Origin: Zingiber officinale
Lineage: Eukaryota > Streptophyta > Magnoliopsida > Zingiberales > Zingiberaceae
Assembly (NCBI RefSeq): GCF_018446385.1
Contig: NC_055986.1
Coordinates: 104,813,344-104,877,343 of the forward strand
Direction: 5' to 3'
Length of the DNA: 64,000 nucleotides
Position 1 is the first letter of the stretch, and each line of letters starts with the position of its first letter. A model generated the notes under the pieces. It made no database searches. It was given only the letters and a program-made list of their open reading frames with translations, and was not told the DNA's origin. This document shows positions 11,848-23,171 of this stretch, in pieces. The position numbers were made by a program, and so were the translations under genes.

Positions 11848-12440
11848 TATTGGTAGCTAAAATGATTTACAGTATTTAATTATTTTCTTTTGGTAATGAA
11901 ATAATGATAATATTAGAATAACAAAATAAGATTAGTGTTTTTTCTTGTTTTTTTTTTCAGAATATCTAATTTTGAAAAAAAAAAAAAAACAACAACAACA
12001 AACCAAAAGGCGGTGAAATCTAGACGAGACCCATTAAAAACCGTACCGACACTTCCATTGGTCCACCTAATGCGTGGACACAAGTCACGGAACGCGAGCC
12101 CACTTTTTTACTTACGAACATAAATTATTCGAAGGGTGTAGCTAGCGGGTGGCGCTCAATACGTAACAATTAGAAATTCTCTCGACAATTTAAAAACTCT
12201 CGTCTCTCCTGATGAGTAGCATTCTGCAAAGCGAGTCATGAATACGTAATCCGAGCCGGGTCAGATTGTGTCTCCATCGGGCGGCCCATGCGGTACGGAC
12301 ACCGACCTTTCGCTAATCTGACGGCCGTGATCGTTTCGCAGATCCGGACCGGGTCTGCGAGCGGAAAAGAAAAGGCGAAGGCGGTGACCGACTCCGCTCC
12401 CCGCTTTGGTGTGCGCTTTTTAATTATTTCCCGGCGCCGA
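11848..12440. other. Intergenic DNA and upstream region of the next gene
   Basis: AT-rich to about 12130 with a poly-A run near 11976-11988, then a GC-rich block from 12240 with CG-rich phrases (gagccgggtcag, gatccggaccggg) typical of a plant core promoter. No convincing TATA box was found. Confidence 0.45.
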
Positions 12441-14234
12441 TTCGTTGGCGTGCGCAGCGAAGGAGAAGCAAAATAGATCTCCGAGTTCAACGCAAGTACC
12501 ACTGTCGCTGCCATTTTTGTCAAATCTCTCCGCTTCTGTTTCTGTGTCCGTGATCCCATTCGAGGTTCGATGTCTTCAGATTAGCTATGATCCTTGGTTT
12601 TTGTTTTGTTTTGTTTTGTTTGTGAAATAATTAGTTTTTAGATTGATTTTGTTGTTCTTTTTGGATGTGATAGCGTGGGAGCCCTAGATTTGTAGCCATA
12701 AGTACGCGTTAAATTAGGGGGGAAAAGGAAGATTACTGAGATTTCGGGTCGAGCATTTGTAGTTCAGATTCTTATCCATCTCCTTTGGTTCTGTGGATCC
12801 CTGACTTCATATGAATGCTAGATTTTGGTTGGAAGAGACTCTTTTGCCGTTCATCTAGTATTGCTCATGATTTCCTCCGCGGAGGTTATTTTCGTGGAAA
12901 CTTCATTGGATTTTCGTTTCTGGTCCAGTGCTTTCGTTGACAGTATAAGAGGTTTCCATTTTTCCATACGAGATGTAACGGTTACATGGTGGTGTGTTGG
13001 TTCTAATGGCGGAAAGGGTTATGCCCATCGGAAATTGTTACCTGATCTTTCATGGTCTTTTTCTCTTGCGGTTTTTCTGGAAGGTTGGGAAAGAAAATAG
13101 CTCCTCGTTTCTGGAAAAAACAATGATTAACATCCTGACAGTCAAGGAGAAATTTTTTTAATAATATGCTGCATTTTAGTCTCCAATTCTATATTGTTAA
13201 TTTGAGGATCTAATCATGACACTATGTCCCCGGACACAATTAAGACCTTTTTTTTGAAAAAAAAATGTAAATTCTCTATTTAATGGCCTGCTTAGTGTCG
13301 GTTATATGGAGGAAGATAAATACTGATACATAGGTCATAAGTGAGGTAAACATTGACCCCTTGGCTACCTCCTTTCTTGAAGCATTGACAAAGGGAGGAT
13401 TGTTGCTAGATTTGATAAGCTAACTGATGCATCCAATGTATCAATATGAGTAAATGACTGTGAGATCCTTTGATCGTGTGCAATCTTTTTTTTTGTTTGG
13501 TTAATTTCTTAGCGTGTAGAGATGTGTCCTGTCAGCCGACTAAAAATTTAACTGGGGTGAGCTCATTCAAATTGCTTTTCATTTTCGTTGCTATCTTAAT
13601 GCTTAAACGTATATCAAACTTTTTATTTGTTTCTCTCTCCATTGGCTAATGTGCATTTGTCAACGACATACTGTGTAGACGTGCCCTTTTCCATAGGAAG
13701 AAGGCATTGTTATGATGCTGTCAGCTGTCAGTCTATACTATATTTTCATGGTCCCCCCTTTTGTTTGCATAACAATAGTTCTGCCTATAATATGTTTATT
13801 TTGAATGATTTCTAGTTCTATCCTTCCCCAAAGATATGATCCAAAGCAAAATTTGGATCTACATGGGTTCCATATTGTGAAACTTTTTGCTACATACAAG
13901 TTCCTATTGATTCTATAAAAGAAAAATAGAAGAATTGAGCACTAGCTTCCTTTTGCAAGGATTGATCTGGGATGGCCATTGTAATAGGTCACATCAAACC
14001 CACACTATTTTTCAGTCTAGTGCAAATGCACACTTCTTTTAACACTAGACTTACATTTGGGGCCTCCTTATTGATCTCTACTGTCTTCTATTGTTTTCAG
14101 AGTTTCTGTCACTGCATGCAGGAAGTTGAATTCATGGATTGAAGAGAAAAATTTTGATGTTTAAGAAAGCAATACATCTGGGCATTAAAAAACTTGATGT
14201 GGCTTCAGCTAATTGGCTGTAGTGAACTGTGGAA
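12441..14234 (+). other. Probable 5' leader with a long intron
   Basis: Promoter-like GC-rich DNA ends near 12500. A likely non-coding first exon ends about 12560 (cattcgag before gttcg) or a little later. A good acceptor (ttgttttcag) at 14091-14100 would start a second leader exon at 14101, 134 bases before the start codon. Leader introns of this size are common in plants. No open frame in 12560-14100 resembles a protein. The exon borders are inferred and need transcript data. Confidence 0.45.
14116..14222 (+). promoter_or_regulatory. Upstream ATGs / short uORFs in the leader
   Basis: Between the acceptor at 14100 and the main start at 14235 there are ATGs at 14116, 14134, 14157 and 14197. 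The first opens an 8-codon frame containing the second. The third opens a 21-codon frame beginning MFKKAIHLGIKK that ends with TAG at 14220-14222, in the same frame as the main ORF and 12 bases before its ATG. The fourth overlaps the main start in another frame. Such leaders usually lower translation of the main frame. Confidence 0.5.
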
Positions 14235-16758
14235 ATGCTTTTGACTGTTGAAGGAGGAGGATTCTTTTCTTCTTCTGCATCGGGATATACCAATGGTCTT
14301 GCCCTTTTGCTTTTTGGGAGGAAAAATGAACAGCCCATGAAAGTTTCACCTTGGAGTAGTTACCAGTTAGTGGAGCATGAATTTGAGCCCGAACCTCAGT
14401 CAACTACCACAAAAACCCAAGGATCTGGGGGCTGCATTTCCTTCAATTGCTTTAGGCATGCTCATGCACAACTTGATGGGCAATCTCCAAGCAAAATTCG
14501 CCTAGTTAAACAATCTGAAATTTCAACTGATATCTCTTCTGACACAAGCAAGACAACAGCAAGTGATACTTGTTACAAGAGTGACAGAAAGCCTTGCCTA
14601 AAGGATAAGCTAAAGAAACCTTCCAGAGATTGTTCCACATACAGAGATGTTGATGCCAATGAGCTCATAGAGCAAAATGAAACTGAGACATCTTGTTGCA
14701 CTGTGGGTAGAAAAGTTCAGTGGACAGATAAATGTGGCAAAGAACTTGTTGAGGTCAGAGAATTTGAGCTCAGGTATGTTTTACTATGATATTAGTAAAT
14801 AAAATATACAAAGCATCATATGGTTAGTATTCTGTTCACAGTTCCTACCATACTTGAAATAGATTATTGTAGGTAAGGAATTTTATGTTTCTTTCATTTG
14901 AATTTGTAATCTGTTTTCCTGAGTTTTATCTCATTTTTTTTGCTTATTCTAAAGTCATATCATTAACGACTTGTGGTATTGTAACCAGGAACCACAAAAT
15001 TGAGTTATGTGAAATATCTCAAACTTTATTTCTAGTGATCTTGTATGATGCCATAGAAAATAATAATAATAAGAGAAATTTTGGTTGTAATTATACTGGT
15101 TCACTTAACTCTTAATAGTTTCATATTTAAATTTTTTCACCTATTTTTCCTGTCATAGTGCTGAAGTGCTCACATAGAAAAGCAACTTCATGTTGTTCAA
15201 ATTGTCAGTTGCAACCACATTAGTTTTCTGAAATTTACTTGTCTACCTTTGTTGGGAGCTTTCTATTCATTTAACTATAGTTTAGAATTTATTGATGATT
15301 AATATAACCAGATGACTCGTAGGAAGAAACCTGTAGATCATGTATTCGTTTCAGCTATGGTCCGCATTACAATTTGATATATTCATTTAAACTATTTTAA
15401 AGAACATAATGAGTGTAAGTCAGCGGAGATAGCTTGAGATTAGTCCAGGATTAGGGTAAAATCATTGTGTCTAACTAGCAATGGATGCAAGATGATCAGT
15501 TTTTTTTAAGTATTTTCGAAAGGGCTTTCGAGCTATGGAAAAGTTGAAAAGGGAGATGTTGCACGTCATGGGAAGCTCATGTAGGAACTTTAGTCAACAT
15601 CTAGCTTTTAGAGGGAGTTTGTAAAAACATAGATATACTCATCAAGTTAATCTTCAAAAAGGTAGAGTTATTGGAGCCATTCGCAATGCTCATGAGTGTT
15701 GCAATGCAATGCACATGATAGGCATAGTGCACTGCACTGTTATTGCACAATTGCCCATGCGCGCCTGAGCTAATATGACACTTGGCAATGAAGCTTACAT
15801 AGTGCAATGTGACACTTAATTCACATTTTATTTTGCTTTATTGCGTTGAGGCACATAATTTGATAATTGTCGGAAGCTCTCCACCTAGGTTTCTATATAG
15901 GAAGATGGATCTACCAATCAAATGTGCTTATCAACTATTGCCTTACTGGTGCAACCTAATGATTGAGCGGATCTGGGTTAAATAGTTTGGTACAAACTAG
16001 ATTGTTCCAGCAATCCAAGAGCCAAGTCTAGTTGGGTGCAGTCTAAGAGATATAGTCCAGCCAAGGGACGAAATTAGTCTATGTTAAGGGCCAGAGGGGG
16101 CTTGGAAGACTCACTTGAATTTTATAGAATTCTCAGCAAGCAAGCAACGAGCTTCCTCTTTTTCTCCTGCAGTAACCTTCTTCCTCACTCTAGACTAAGT
16201 TTCAGCCATTGAATTTCCACACTCTGGTATACAGATTCAGCGACATGTTTTTTCTGTCAAATGGGTTGTCGGTTGTTCTTGGGCAGTGCAAGTCGATAAA
16301 AGGTTACTCTATCTCATTGTATTGTTGAGGAAATTCATCGGCACAACATTGATGAGCACAAATGGAGCCTCTTGAAAATGATCATGTGCAACGGCTATAA
16401 TGTCGCTAATAAAATTTTATGCTGGCCAAATAGTGAAATCATGAACAACTAATACACAGTATGAAAACCATAACTAATTTCATGTAAGCTCAGTAACACA
16501 CTGTCAATTTTGGCTCCAGATTAATTCTAATTCTGGTATTCTGCATAAGCTATCAAATCCAGTATCATTGTGTCCTTATTTCTCTGTTCCACTCATATTA
16601 AGCAAAAGATCACTGACTTGATGTTCTCTCTTTTCATTATAGTGCTCGTCCAGTGTTTATGTTGATATCTGCCTTTCAAATGTTACAGTGATTATGGTGT
16701 ATCCGACGATGAATTTGAACACGAAAAATTGAGAAGATGTGAATGTGTAATTCAGTAA
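14235..16758 (+). CDS. Plant-specific protein of unknown function, MLL-VEGGGFFSSSASGY family
   Basis: Two exons, 14235-14773 and 16689-16758, join in frame (split Ser codon, GT-AG) to 202 residues. The start MLLTVEGGGFFSSSASGYTN followed by GLALLLFGRKNEQPMKVSPW matches, from memory, a widespread uncharacterised plant family with a very conserved N-terminus. The middle (about 55-150) is Ser/Thr-rich and probably disordered. A second conserved block, VQWTDKCGKELVEVREFELS, leads to an acidic SDYGVSDDEFE segment and the C-terminus CECVIQ. The last four residues, CVIQ, fit a CaaX prenylation box with Gln favouring farnesyl; this is inference. No enzyme motif or membrane segment is seen. The 1.9 kb intron looks empty. 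The ATG at 14235 is preferred because the conserved block starts there. Confidence 0.8.
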
Positions 16759-17272
16759 ATTTGCATTTGCCATGCCTATGTAAAGGCAAACAGATCCGCG
16801 TATCACATAATTTACTACATCCACTGTGCCACTGCTCCATTACAATGATCAAGGATGCCCATTCAAGTGTTACGAGGAACCTCAGGACTGCAGTGAGGCA
16901 GCCTTTGTTTTTGGTAATTTTTTTTCTGTCCATGTATCCTTGCCCTCCTGATTCTTTGGAGGTTTTTTGAACGTTGGTAATCTATGTGTAATCTCTCGGT
17001 CGAGTCATTCAGTGTTTCCTTTTCTCAACAACGTGCTATTGTATTAGAATTGCTATGAGATAAAATCAATGATTTTGTTATAGAATATAGAAAATAAATA
17101 TAATGCAATTATAATACCCATCTTTTTTTCTCAGATCCTATCTATATTTCACAGGTAGAGGATTTCACATTAAATTACTTAAAACATATTTCTAAAATTT
17201 GTAGATCTGATTTTAAAAGTAATTAAGCAACCACAACCAGAAACTGGAAATAACAAAGGAACTTAGCCAAAT

Positions 17273-17278
17273 CTTATC
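17273..17278 (-). promoter_or_regulatory. I-box-like GATAAG upstream of OHP2
   Basis: CTTATC here is GATAAG on the minus strand, the core of I-boxes common in light-regulated plant promoters, about 75 bases ahead of the TATA box. A six-base match is weak evidence, but its place before a photosynthesis gene is sensible. Confidence 0.3.
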
Positions 17279-17348
17279 CCGGCCGCAGGTCGCAACACAG
17301 ACTTGTCTACGTCTCGTCCACTTCTTTCCTTCCCTTCCTTATATCCCC

Positions 17349-17355
17349 TATAAAG
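17349..17355 (+). promoter_or_regulatory. Candidate TATA box of OHP2
   Basis: TATAAAG lies 84 bases before the OHP2 ATG, which would put initiation near 17380 and give a purine-rich leader of about 60 bases (agatagagagggagagat). Confidence 0.6.
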
Positions 17356-17438
17356 CCACTGCAAAATCCACAAAAAAAGAAATGGAAGATAGAGAGGGAG
17401 AGATAGGGGGAGATTAAGAGAAGCAAATCTCAGGAATC

Positions 17439-20430
17439 ATGTCGATAGCAGCTCCCTCAATCCCTTCCATCAAGATCAAGACTTCCTCTCCTCACCCTTG
17501 TTCAAGTCTGTCTTTGAGGCCGCTGATCACCACCATCAGGAGCTCCCAGGCTGAGGGTCCTCTGAGGAGGCCTGCAACCCCCTCTTTGTCCCCTCCCCCT
17601 CCTTTACCTTCTTCACCACCTTCCGTTTCTCCTCCTCCTCCTCCTCCTGCTGCTCCTGTTCTTGCTGCTGCAGCCGCCAAGGAGGTGGTGGTGACCTTGG
17701 AGTTCCAGAGGAAGGTGGCGAAGGAGTTGCAGGACTACTTCAAGCAGAAGAAGCTGGAGGAGGCGAACCAGGGGCCTTTCTTTGGCTTCTTACCTAAGAA
17801 TGAGATCAGCAATGGCAGGTAAATTGACTTATCCATTGATTTTTTAGGATCTGGGTGATCTTTATTTTGCCCCCTTTATGTGTCTTTAATCTTCTTCTCG
17901 ATATTCTAGCTTTTAGGATAACGATCTCTCACTCAAACTCAATAAAAACTTACATATGAACCTCCAACTGTTAGGCATTGGTTTTTTTTTAGATGAATTG
18001 TTGTTATACAGTTGGATTCGGCATGAGGAACTGATTTCTCATTCGAATTGTTTTTCGTTCCGAGGCTTTTGAAATTATCTAGGGCATTCAACTGGTTGTG
18101 GGAGGCTGTGAAATTGGACAATTAGCTTTCATAATCCAGACAGAGTTGTGAACATGAGAATGACACAATTCAAAGTGGAAAAACAATCAGATCGGAAGAT
18201 GGTAATTGTGAAATTTAGTTGAACTTCCAACAGTAGGTTAGTTGTCTTATGGTGCAATGATAAGATTGTTGAGGATACCGAAATTTCCATTAGCTTTTGC
18301 TGTGTGTTTGGATCATGGGAATAGCAATTCTATCTCCTATAAATCTCATGGAATAGACATTCTTGTGTTTAGTTGCAAATTGACCTTGGAATATCAATTC
18401 CCAGCAAATTGTAATCTCATTTCATAAGGAATAATGATTCTTTTCTCTATTTTAGGAATCATTACTTATTAATTCAATTTTTCAAATAATACATCTAATG
18501 GACCTCCCAACCATCTTCTTTGGAATGGATAGAGGTTGCACCCAGGGCTATGGTGCAGCGGTAAGGGCGCTCAGTTGTCTCCCTGGCACCCACGGTTCGA
18601 TTCCCAGCTACAGCATATTTACAGGAATTTTTCCTCCAAATGGGACCTACAACTAAGGGATGTCGGGCTTATGGGCCATCCATCGTAAGTGCTTCTCGAT
18701 TTATCCTAGTGGCCGGTGAGAAACTTCCGTAAGGCCATACTGGTCTGGGTAATCATTTTTTTGAAATGGATAGAGGTCAGTCCAATCAAATGATCAAATT
18801 GGTTGAGTTGGGTAGGCTAATCAGATCAAGCAAGCCAAGTGGCTGGCTGAGACAATTAGACAATCATATCGATTGGGGTATTACATGATACTTGGGTTGT
18901 GCAAGTCAGATGGATTAGTAGGGTAAATTGAGCTAGATGATTGGATGGGTTGATTGCGCCAAGTGGCATAGCCTAGCTGCACTCACTAGTTACACTTATT
19001 GAGGCTAGTGGCCTTATCATGTTAGACTGGTCAGACAAGCCTGTCATGCCAATTAGGTTGATCAAACTTGGCGGCTAGAAGAGTCAAGTAGGCTCGACAA
19101 ACTAATTGAGTCAGGGCTATCATGTTGGATGAGTTAGACAAGTTGACTATACTTGTGGTTAGGTGGACCAATCTCAACAAATGTGTGAATCAAGCTAGAC
19201 AGTCACACTAGTCAGGCGTGGATTAGTCTATTGGTCGAATATGCTAGCATGGCCAAGAAGGGCAATCTATAGTCGAATGGACTAGTCGATCAAATTGACA
19301 AGTTGAACCTAGTGACATCAATCATGTTAATTGGGTTTATGGGAGTAGGCAAATAGGCTTGCTACTAGTAAACACAAGTGGAGTCGGAGTCAAGGGTGAA
19401 GGCAAGTGTTATCCTACCGGGCCTTGCCCTAAATCCCCAAATCAAATTCCACGATAAGCCCGGGGTCTTTTGTTATATATATACAACTCTTATCATCGAC
19501 CGATTAGCCTGGCTAGATTATAATTGTTGGCTCCGCCACTAATTTAGGTAGCCATACCCGCTTAGATTTTAGTATCCTTGTATAATGTATAAAAGTCAAT
19601 ATATATATTTTTTTTAAAAAAAATTCTTAATGCCCCCCATGCTAAAAAAATAAAGTGTAGTTTTGTCTCCCTAAACTCAAAATCCCATGTGTGCCACAGG
19701 TATTGATTAGACTAGAAGCTTCAAGCAGGCAAGCCATTTGAGCTAGATAAGTTGGACAAACAAAATTACAGAGGGATATTTGTTTTCTTTGTCAAAATTA
19801 GCCCTTGTAATTGATTATACCATTTCTACCAACCAATTATAAAAATAATTATATATGCCTATTCGATTCTATCAACCAATATAAAGAATACTTATTCCTT
19901 TTTTTCCCCTTATCTATTCTATTCTTTAGAAATATTTATTTCATATCTCATCTATATTCCGTGTATTAAAAGCATCATTAGTTCTTTTACATTATAGCAA
20001 CAAAACAACATTGCTGTTATATACTGTCTATATATGTCTCTTCACTGCTAGCAACACTAACTTTGCCTTAAGAAAACTGCACTTAAAATCAATATTAATC
20101 AAGTCCTTACATGGTTTTACATCGACTGTCGTGTTAATTCTACAACTCTTCTTTTTCATCCAGACTTGGTTTGCCATTTACATCGTGAAGCAAACTTTTA
20201 CCAGTCAATAAAATATACTTGATAATGAAAAAAAAAGGTTTACAGTGACAAGTATAATAACAGAACATCGAGCAAATCTTGGTTTTGATGTGATTGTTGT
20301 CTGGTGCTTTGGCAGATGGGCGATGTTTGGATTTGCAGTTGGGTTATTGACAGAGTATGCGACAGGTGCTAGTTTCGTCCAGCAGCTTAAGATCCTCGTC
20401 TCCAATTTTGGCATCCTCGATTTGGAGTGA
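17439..20430 (+). CDS. OHP2: One-helix protein 2 (OHP2), chloroplast
   Basis: OHP2 is a thylakoid one-helix member of the light-harvesting/HLIP superfamily. With OHP1 and HCF244 it supports D1 synthesis and early photosystem II assembly and can bind pigment. Exons 17439-17818 and 20316-20430 join in frame (split Arg codon) to 164 residues. A Ser-rich transit peptide covers about 1-35; SQAEGPLRRPATP begins the mature region; a Pro-rich linker spans about 48-73; VTLEFQRKVAKELQDYFKQK is conserved; and the chlorophyll-binding motif E122-I-S-N125-G-R127 heads the single membrane helix WAMFGFAVGLLTEYATG (about 128-144). The end LVSNFGILDLE is typical of OHP2. The intron falls inside Arg127 of the pigment-binding motif. 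At 2.5 kb it has grown by a SINE and repeat-rich DNA. Confidence 0.97.
18242..18480. repeat. Possible short TIR-element remnant in the OHP2 intron
   Basis: Phrases such as tgtgtttggatcatgggaat, ggaatagacattcttgtgtt and aggaataatgattc resemble those of the Harbinger-like element at 53805. No clear terminal repeats or target duplication were found, so this is only a suspected, decayed relative. Confidence 0.3.
18537..18764 (+). mobile_element. tRNA-derived SINE, full length
   Basis: A tRNA-like head with A box (tatggtgcagcggtaaggg) and B box (GGTTCGATTCC) is followed by a tRNA-unrelated body and a short T-rich tail (aatcattttttt). The 13-base phrase aatggatagaggt occurs directly before (18524-18536) and after (18765-18777), a perfect target-site duplication that proves retroposition. 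The element is about 228 bp and plus-oriented, the same as OHP2. Body and T tail recall the Au-type plant SINEs; family assignment is from memory. Confidence 0.88.
18778..19420 (+). repeat. Degenerate short-unit repeats in the OHP2 intron
   Basis: Variations of a phrase like gatcaagcaagccaagtggc, ttgggtaggctaatcagat and ggctagtggcc recur every 20-40 bases over about 600 bp, without a strict period. It reads as an old minisatellite-like expansion. No coding frame is seen. Confidence 0.45.
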
Positions 20431-21058
20431 AACTTGTGATTGTTAATCTGTACAAGATTTCAACCATCAACTCTCTTGTTCTTGAATTTGATTGAGAACT
20501 CAAAGCTCTACAGACTCTCACTCCTTTTCCTGTATTGTAAACATATGCTTAAGACAGATGGTGTGAATATCAGTTGAATATTTCAGATGGTGTTGTGTCT
20601 CAGTTTTCTTCTTCCATATAATTTCTTCAGTTTTATTCTTCTAGATAAAGAAGCATTCATCAGGTTCTTGTTCTCTGGAATATATTTTTTTTGGTGGTCA
20701 AGCACATCTGAACTATCCTCTGTGTTTAATTGATACCTTTTTGAAATTTTCATAATAAAGTGATGATCAATATTATCAATGACAGTTGAGTAAGTTCTCT
20801 AGTGAGAAATGGATCTAACAATGTTAACCGTCTGAATGAACCTTTATTAGAACTTCTCGATTTAAGCGTTGAATACTTGGTGCCAAAAAAACAAACTTGA
20901 GAAAGTCCAAAAAAAAACTTGAGAAAGTCCAAAAAAAAAAAAACTTGAGAAAGTTAGATGACTGATTTAGGGATTAAATAATCTAGTTTTATTGTCAATA
21001 CATTTAGTCTTATTGTATTATCTTGTCTAAGAATGTCGATGGTCAACTTGCCAGCGAT
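20431..21058. other. OHP2 3' region and intergenic DNA
   Basis: The first 150-250 bases are probably the OHP2 3' UTR. At 20885-20955 a 24-base unit containing cttgagaaagtccaaaaaaa occurs three times. No gene seen. Confidence 0.5.
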
Positions 21059-22490
21059 TGTATGTTGAGGTTGACTATCTGGGTGATCACCTGGCCATGT
21101 GATCTTGTGAAACTTTTTCAAGGAGCCTAGGATGAGAAACATGCCAAGAAGAGCAGGCTGGAATGACAGCTAGGGAATTCTCTGGCACAGCCACTCCGAT
21201 GTTTAAATAAGTTTTCGAAGAAAGAGAAGTAGAAGATGCGTAAGGGAATTAGATTTTGATGCATTATGTGCACACACCTTTTCTCATGAGGAGATGCTAC
21301 CTTTTATAAGATCGTGACTCTCCACATTCTTCCAATATCCCTAGTTTTTTGCGATCATTCCCACATTTCTGTGCGCTTTTATTTTGGGGTGTGAATATCT
21401 ATGTTTCCCTCCTTTCTCGCGATAACGGGTATGTTGTCCACGTCTTTAATAAATGATGGTTCATTACTTTAATTTCAGACAACTGGGACCGTTTTGGGTT
21501 AGTCGTGAGTAGGGAGTCGAGTCTGAATTGGATCCTGAATCGAGAACTGAGTCTGATCTTGGATCCATGCCGGGAGTCGAGAGTCGGGTCTGGATTGGAT
21601 CCTGAATCGAGAATCGAGTCTGATGTTGGATTCAAGTCGGGAGTAGGGAGTCATGCCCGTTTTGGGTTAGTTGGGAGTAGGGAGTCGTCTTAATTGGATC
21701 CTAAATCGAGAACTGAGCCTGATTTTGGATCCATGCCAAGAGTCGAGAGTCGGGGTCTGGATTGGATCTTGAATCGAGAACCAAGTCTGATCTTGGATTC
21801 TAGTCGGGAGTAGGGAGTCGTGCCTCGAGTTGCCAATGATCATAGCACAATTTCTTTCGACTTTTGACCATCATCTTGACAAGACTACTGACCCCTCATT
21901 CCACGTGACACACCTCCTAATTACCTCTTGTATTACTAATATTCCCTTTAAGTCTGGTCGAAGGAGGTGGAAGTCCTACTGATTTGACCAGTAAGATGTG
22001 GCAAGACATCCTTCTTCATTTTGGTTAGCTGGACATGTGGCCAAGAGTAAATCCTAGCGTGACTTTTAACAAGATCTACACCTTAATTGTTGCCACACCT
22101 CTTAAATGTAGAACATGATTTTATCAACTTTGGTTTCTGAACCCAAAAGGTGTCGTTATCTCCAAAGTTATATTACATTAATGTGAGGTGACCCTTAGCA
22201 GGGAGGACTGAGCGTCTACCTCAACATAATGATGGTTTGGAGCTGCTGTGACCCATGTACTTGATTGGGCAGCCAATTATCCTCTTTGCTTTCTAGATGA
22301 TCCAGATCTAACGGTCATGACCAGACACATGCAAATATAAATTAGGTTGTGAGGGTTGTTGTCTTATTATACAACCCTTGTTCGTGTATACGCCTCTCTT
22401 TGTTGTCTTCATTTTAAGCTTTTCTGGGTTTCTGCCCTTAATTAAGTTGTTCCCTTTCTTGCTATTTGTCATTCACCAGTTTGCCTTTGG
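21059..22490 (+). repeat. Left LTR of the outer Gypsy fossil
   Basis: Starts TGTATGTTGAGG. It shares long stretches with 53018-53750 (vtgatcacct-type start, tctcatgaggaga, cgcttttattttgggg-type phrases, ccacgtg near the end of the shared part). A TATA-like aatataaattagg sits near 22335. The end near 22490 is inferred from the short distance to the gag-like frame. Confidence 0.6.
21490..21830 (+). repeat. Tandem subrepeats GGGAGTCGAGTCTG...GGATCC in the outer LTR
   Basis: Units of about 75-80 bases built of gggagtcgagtctg, attggatcctgaatcgaga and tctgatcttggatcc occur about four times, grouped as two larger copies of roughly 170 bases. A shorter, more decayed version is present in the right LTR at 53485-53640, so the subrepeat belongs to the family and its copy number differs. 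Confidence 0.75.
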
Positions 22491-22532
22491 CCCTCCCCTT
22501 TTTCTGCTGGTGTCAATCCGAGTATTAGTCTG

Positions 22533-23171
22533 GTGATGGCTGCGAGGTCTTCATCTACTACTTGGCATAAGTCTATGAAGTCAAGTTTTAGCAATGGTGC
22601 ATTAGACCGACTAAGGATCACCTACGGGATTCCAACTGATCATGGTCTAATACTTTCCAACAAGAACAATCGCCTTAACTGTCCTCCTTTGGGATGTGTG
22701 ACATTCTTCCAAAGTCACCTGTTACGCTTTCCTATTCCTATTTTTTCATTGAGGTGTCCCAATATTTTCGTATTCCCTTGTCTCTATTGGGGCCAAACTT
22801 ATTCATAATTTTAACTGGAGTGGTTATCCTATTTTATTTGTACCAAATTTCTATACCTGCTTGACTATTCCATTGCTTCTTCTATCTAAAGAAAATGGAA
22901 GATGTAGTATTCTTCTTCTCCTCTCGAGTTGGGCATGCCCTACTCAAGGGCCTTCCCTCATCACATAACGTGTGGAAACTACAATTTTTTTTCGTCCAAC
23001 CCCTAAGTCCCTTTTCCTAACTAACTCATTGGCAATGCAAATTACCCCCACCTCCTCATCTAAAAGATCATCACCTAGATTAGGGTTATTTTCATGCCTT
23101 AGAGTGATTGCAAGACCTGAAGTTTGATAGCACTTCATTACTGGAGGAAGGGTTGCTTCACATGTTTGATC
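22533..23171 (+). mobile_element. gag-like segment of the outer Gypsy fossil (first part)
   Basis: The translation shows LRITYGIPTDHGLILS, CPPLGCVTFFQSHLLRFPIP and, downstream, LPPPPHLKDHH- and LLEEGLLHMFDL-like blocks. These match the order of the conserved N-terminal domain of Tat-type plant Gypsy gag proteins. Broken in more than one place. It is cut by the insertion of the Sirevirus at 23172. Confidence 0.65.

Noticed and set aside
12236-12559. A 107-codon minus-strand frame upstream of the unknown gene
   Set aside because: It covers the GC-rich promoter and first leader exon, on the other strand, with no recognisable domain.
17492-17680. Gly/Ala-rich minus-strand frame
   Set aside because: Antisense shadow of the Pro-rich linker of OHP2.
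18541-18615. A tRNA gene candidate with A and B boxes in the OHP2 intron
   Set aside because: The cloverleaf is incomplete, and the 13-bp duplication and 228-bp body show it is the head of a SINE.
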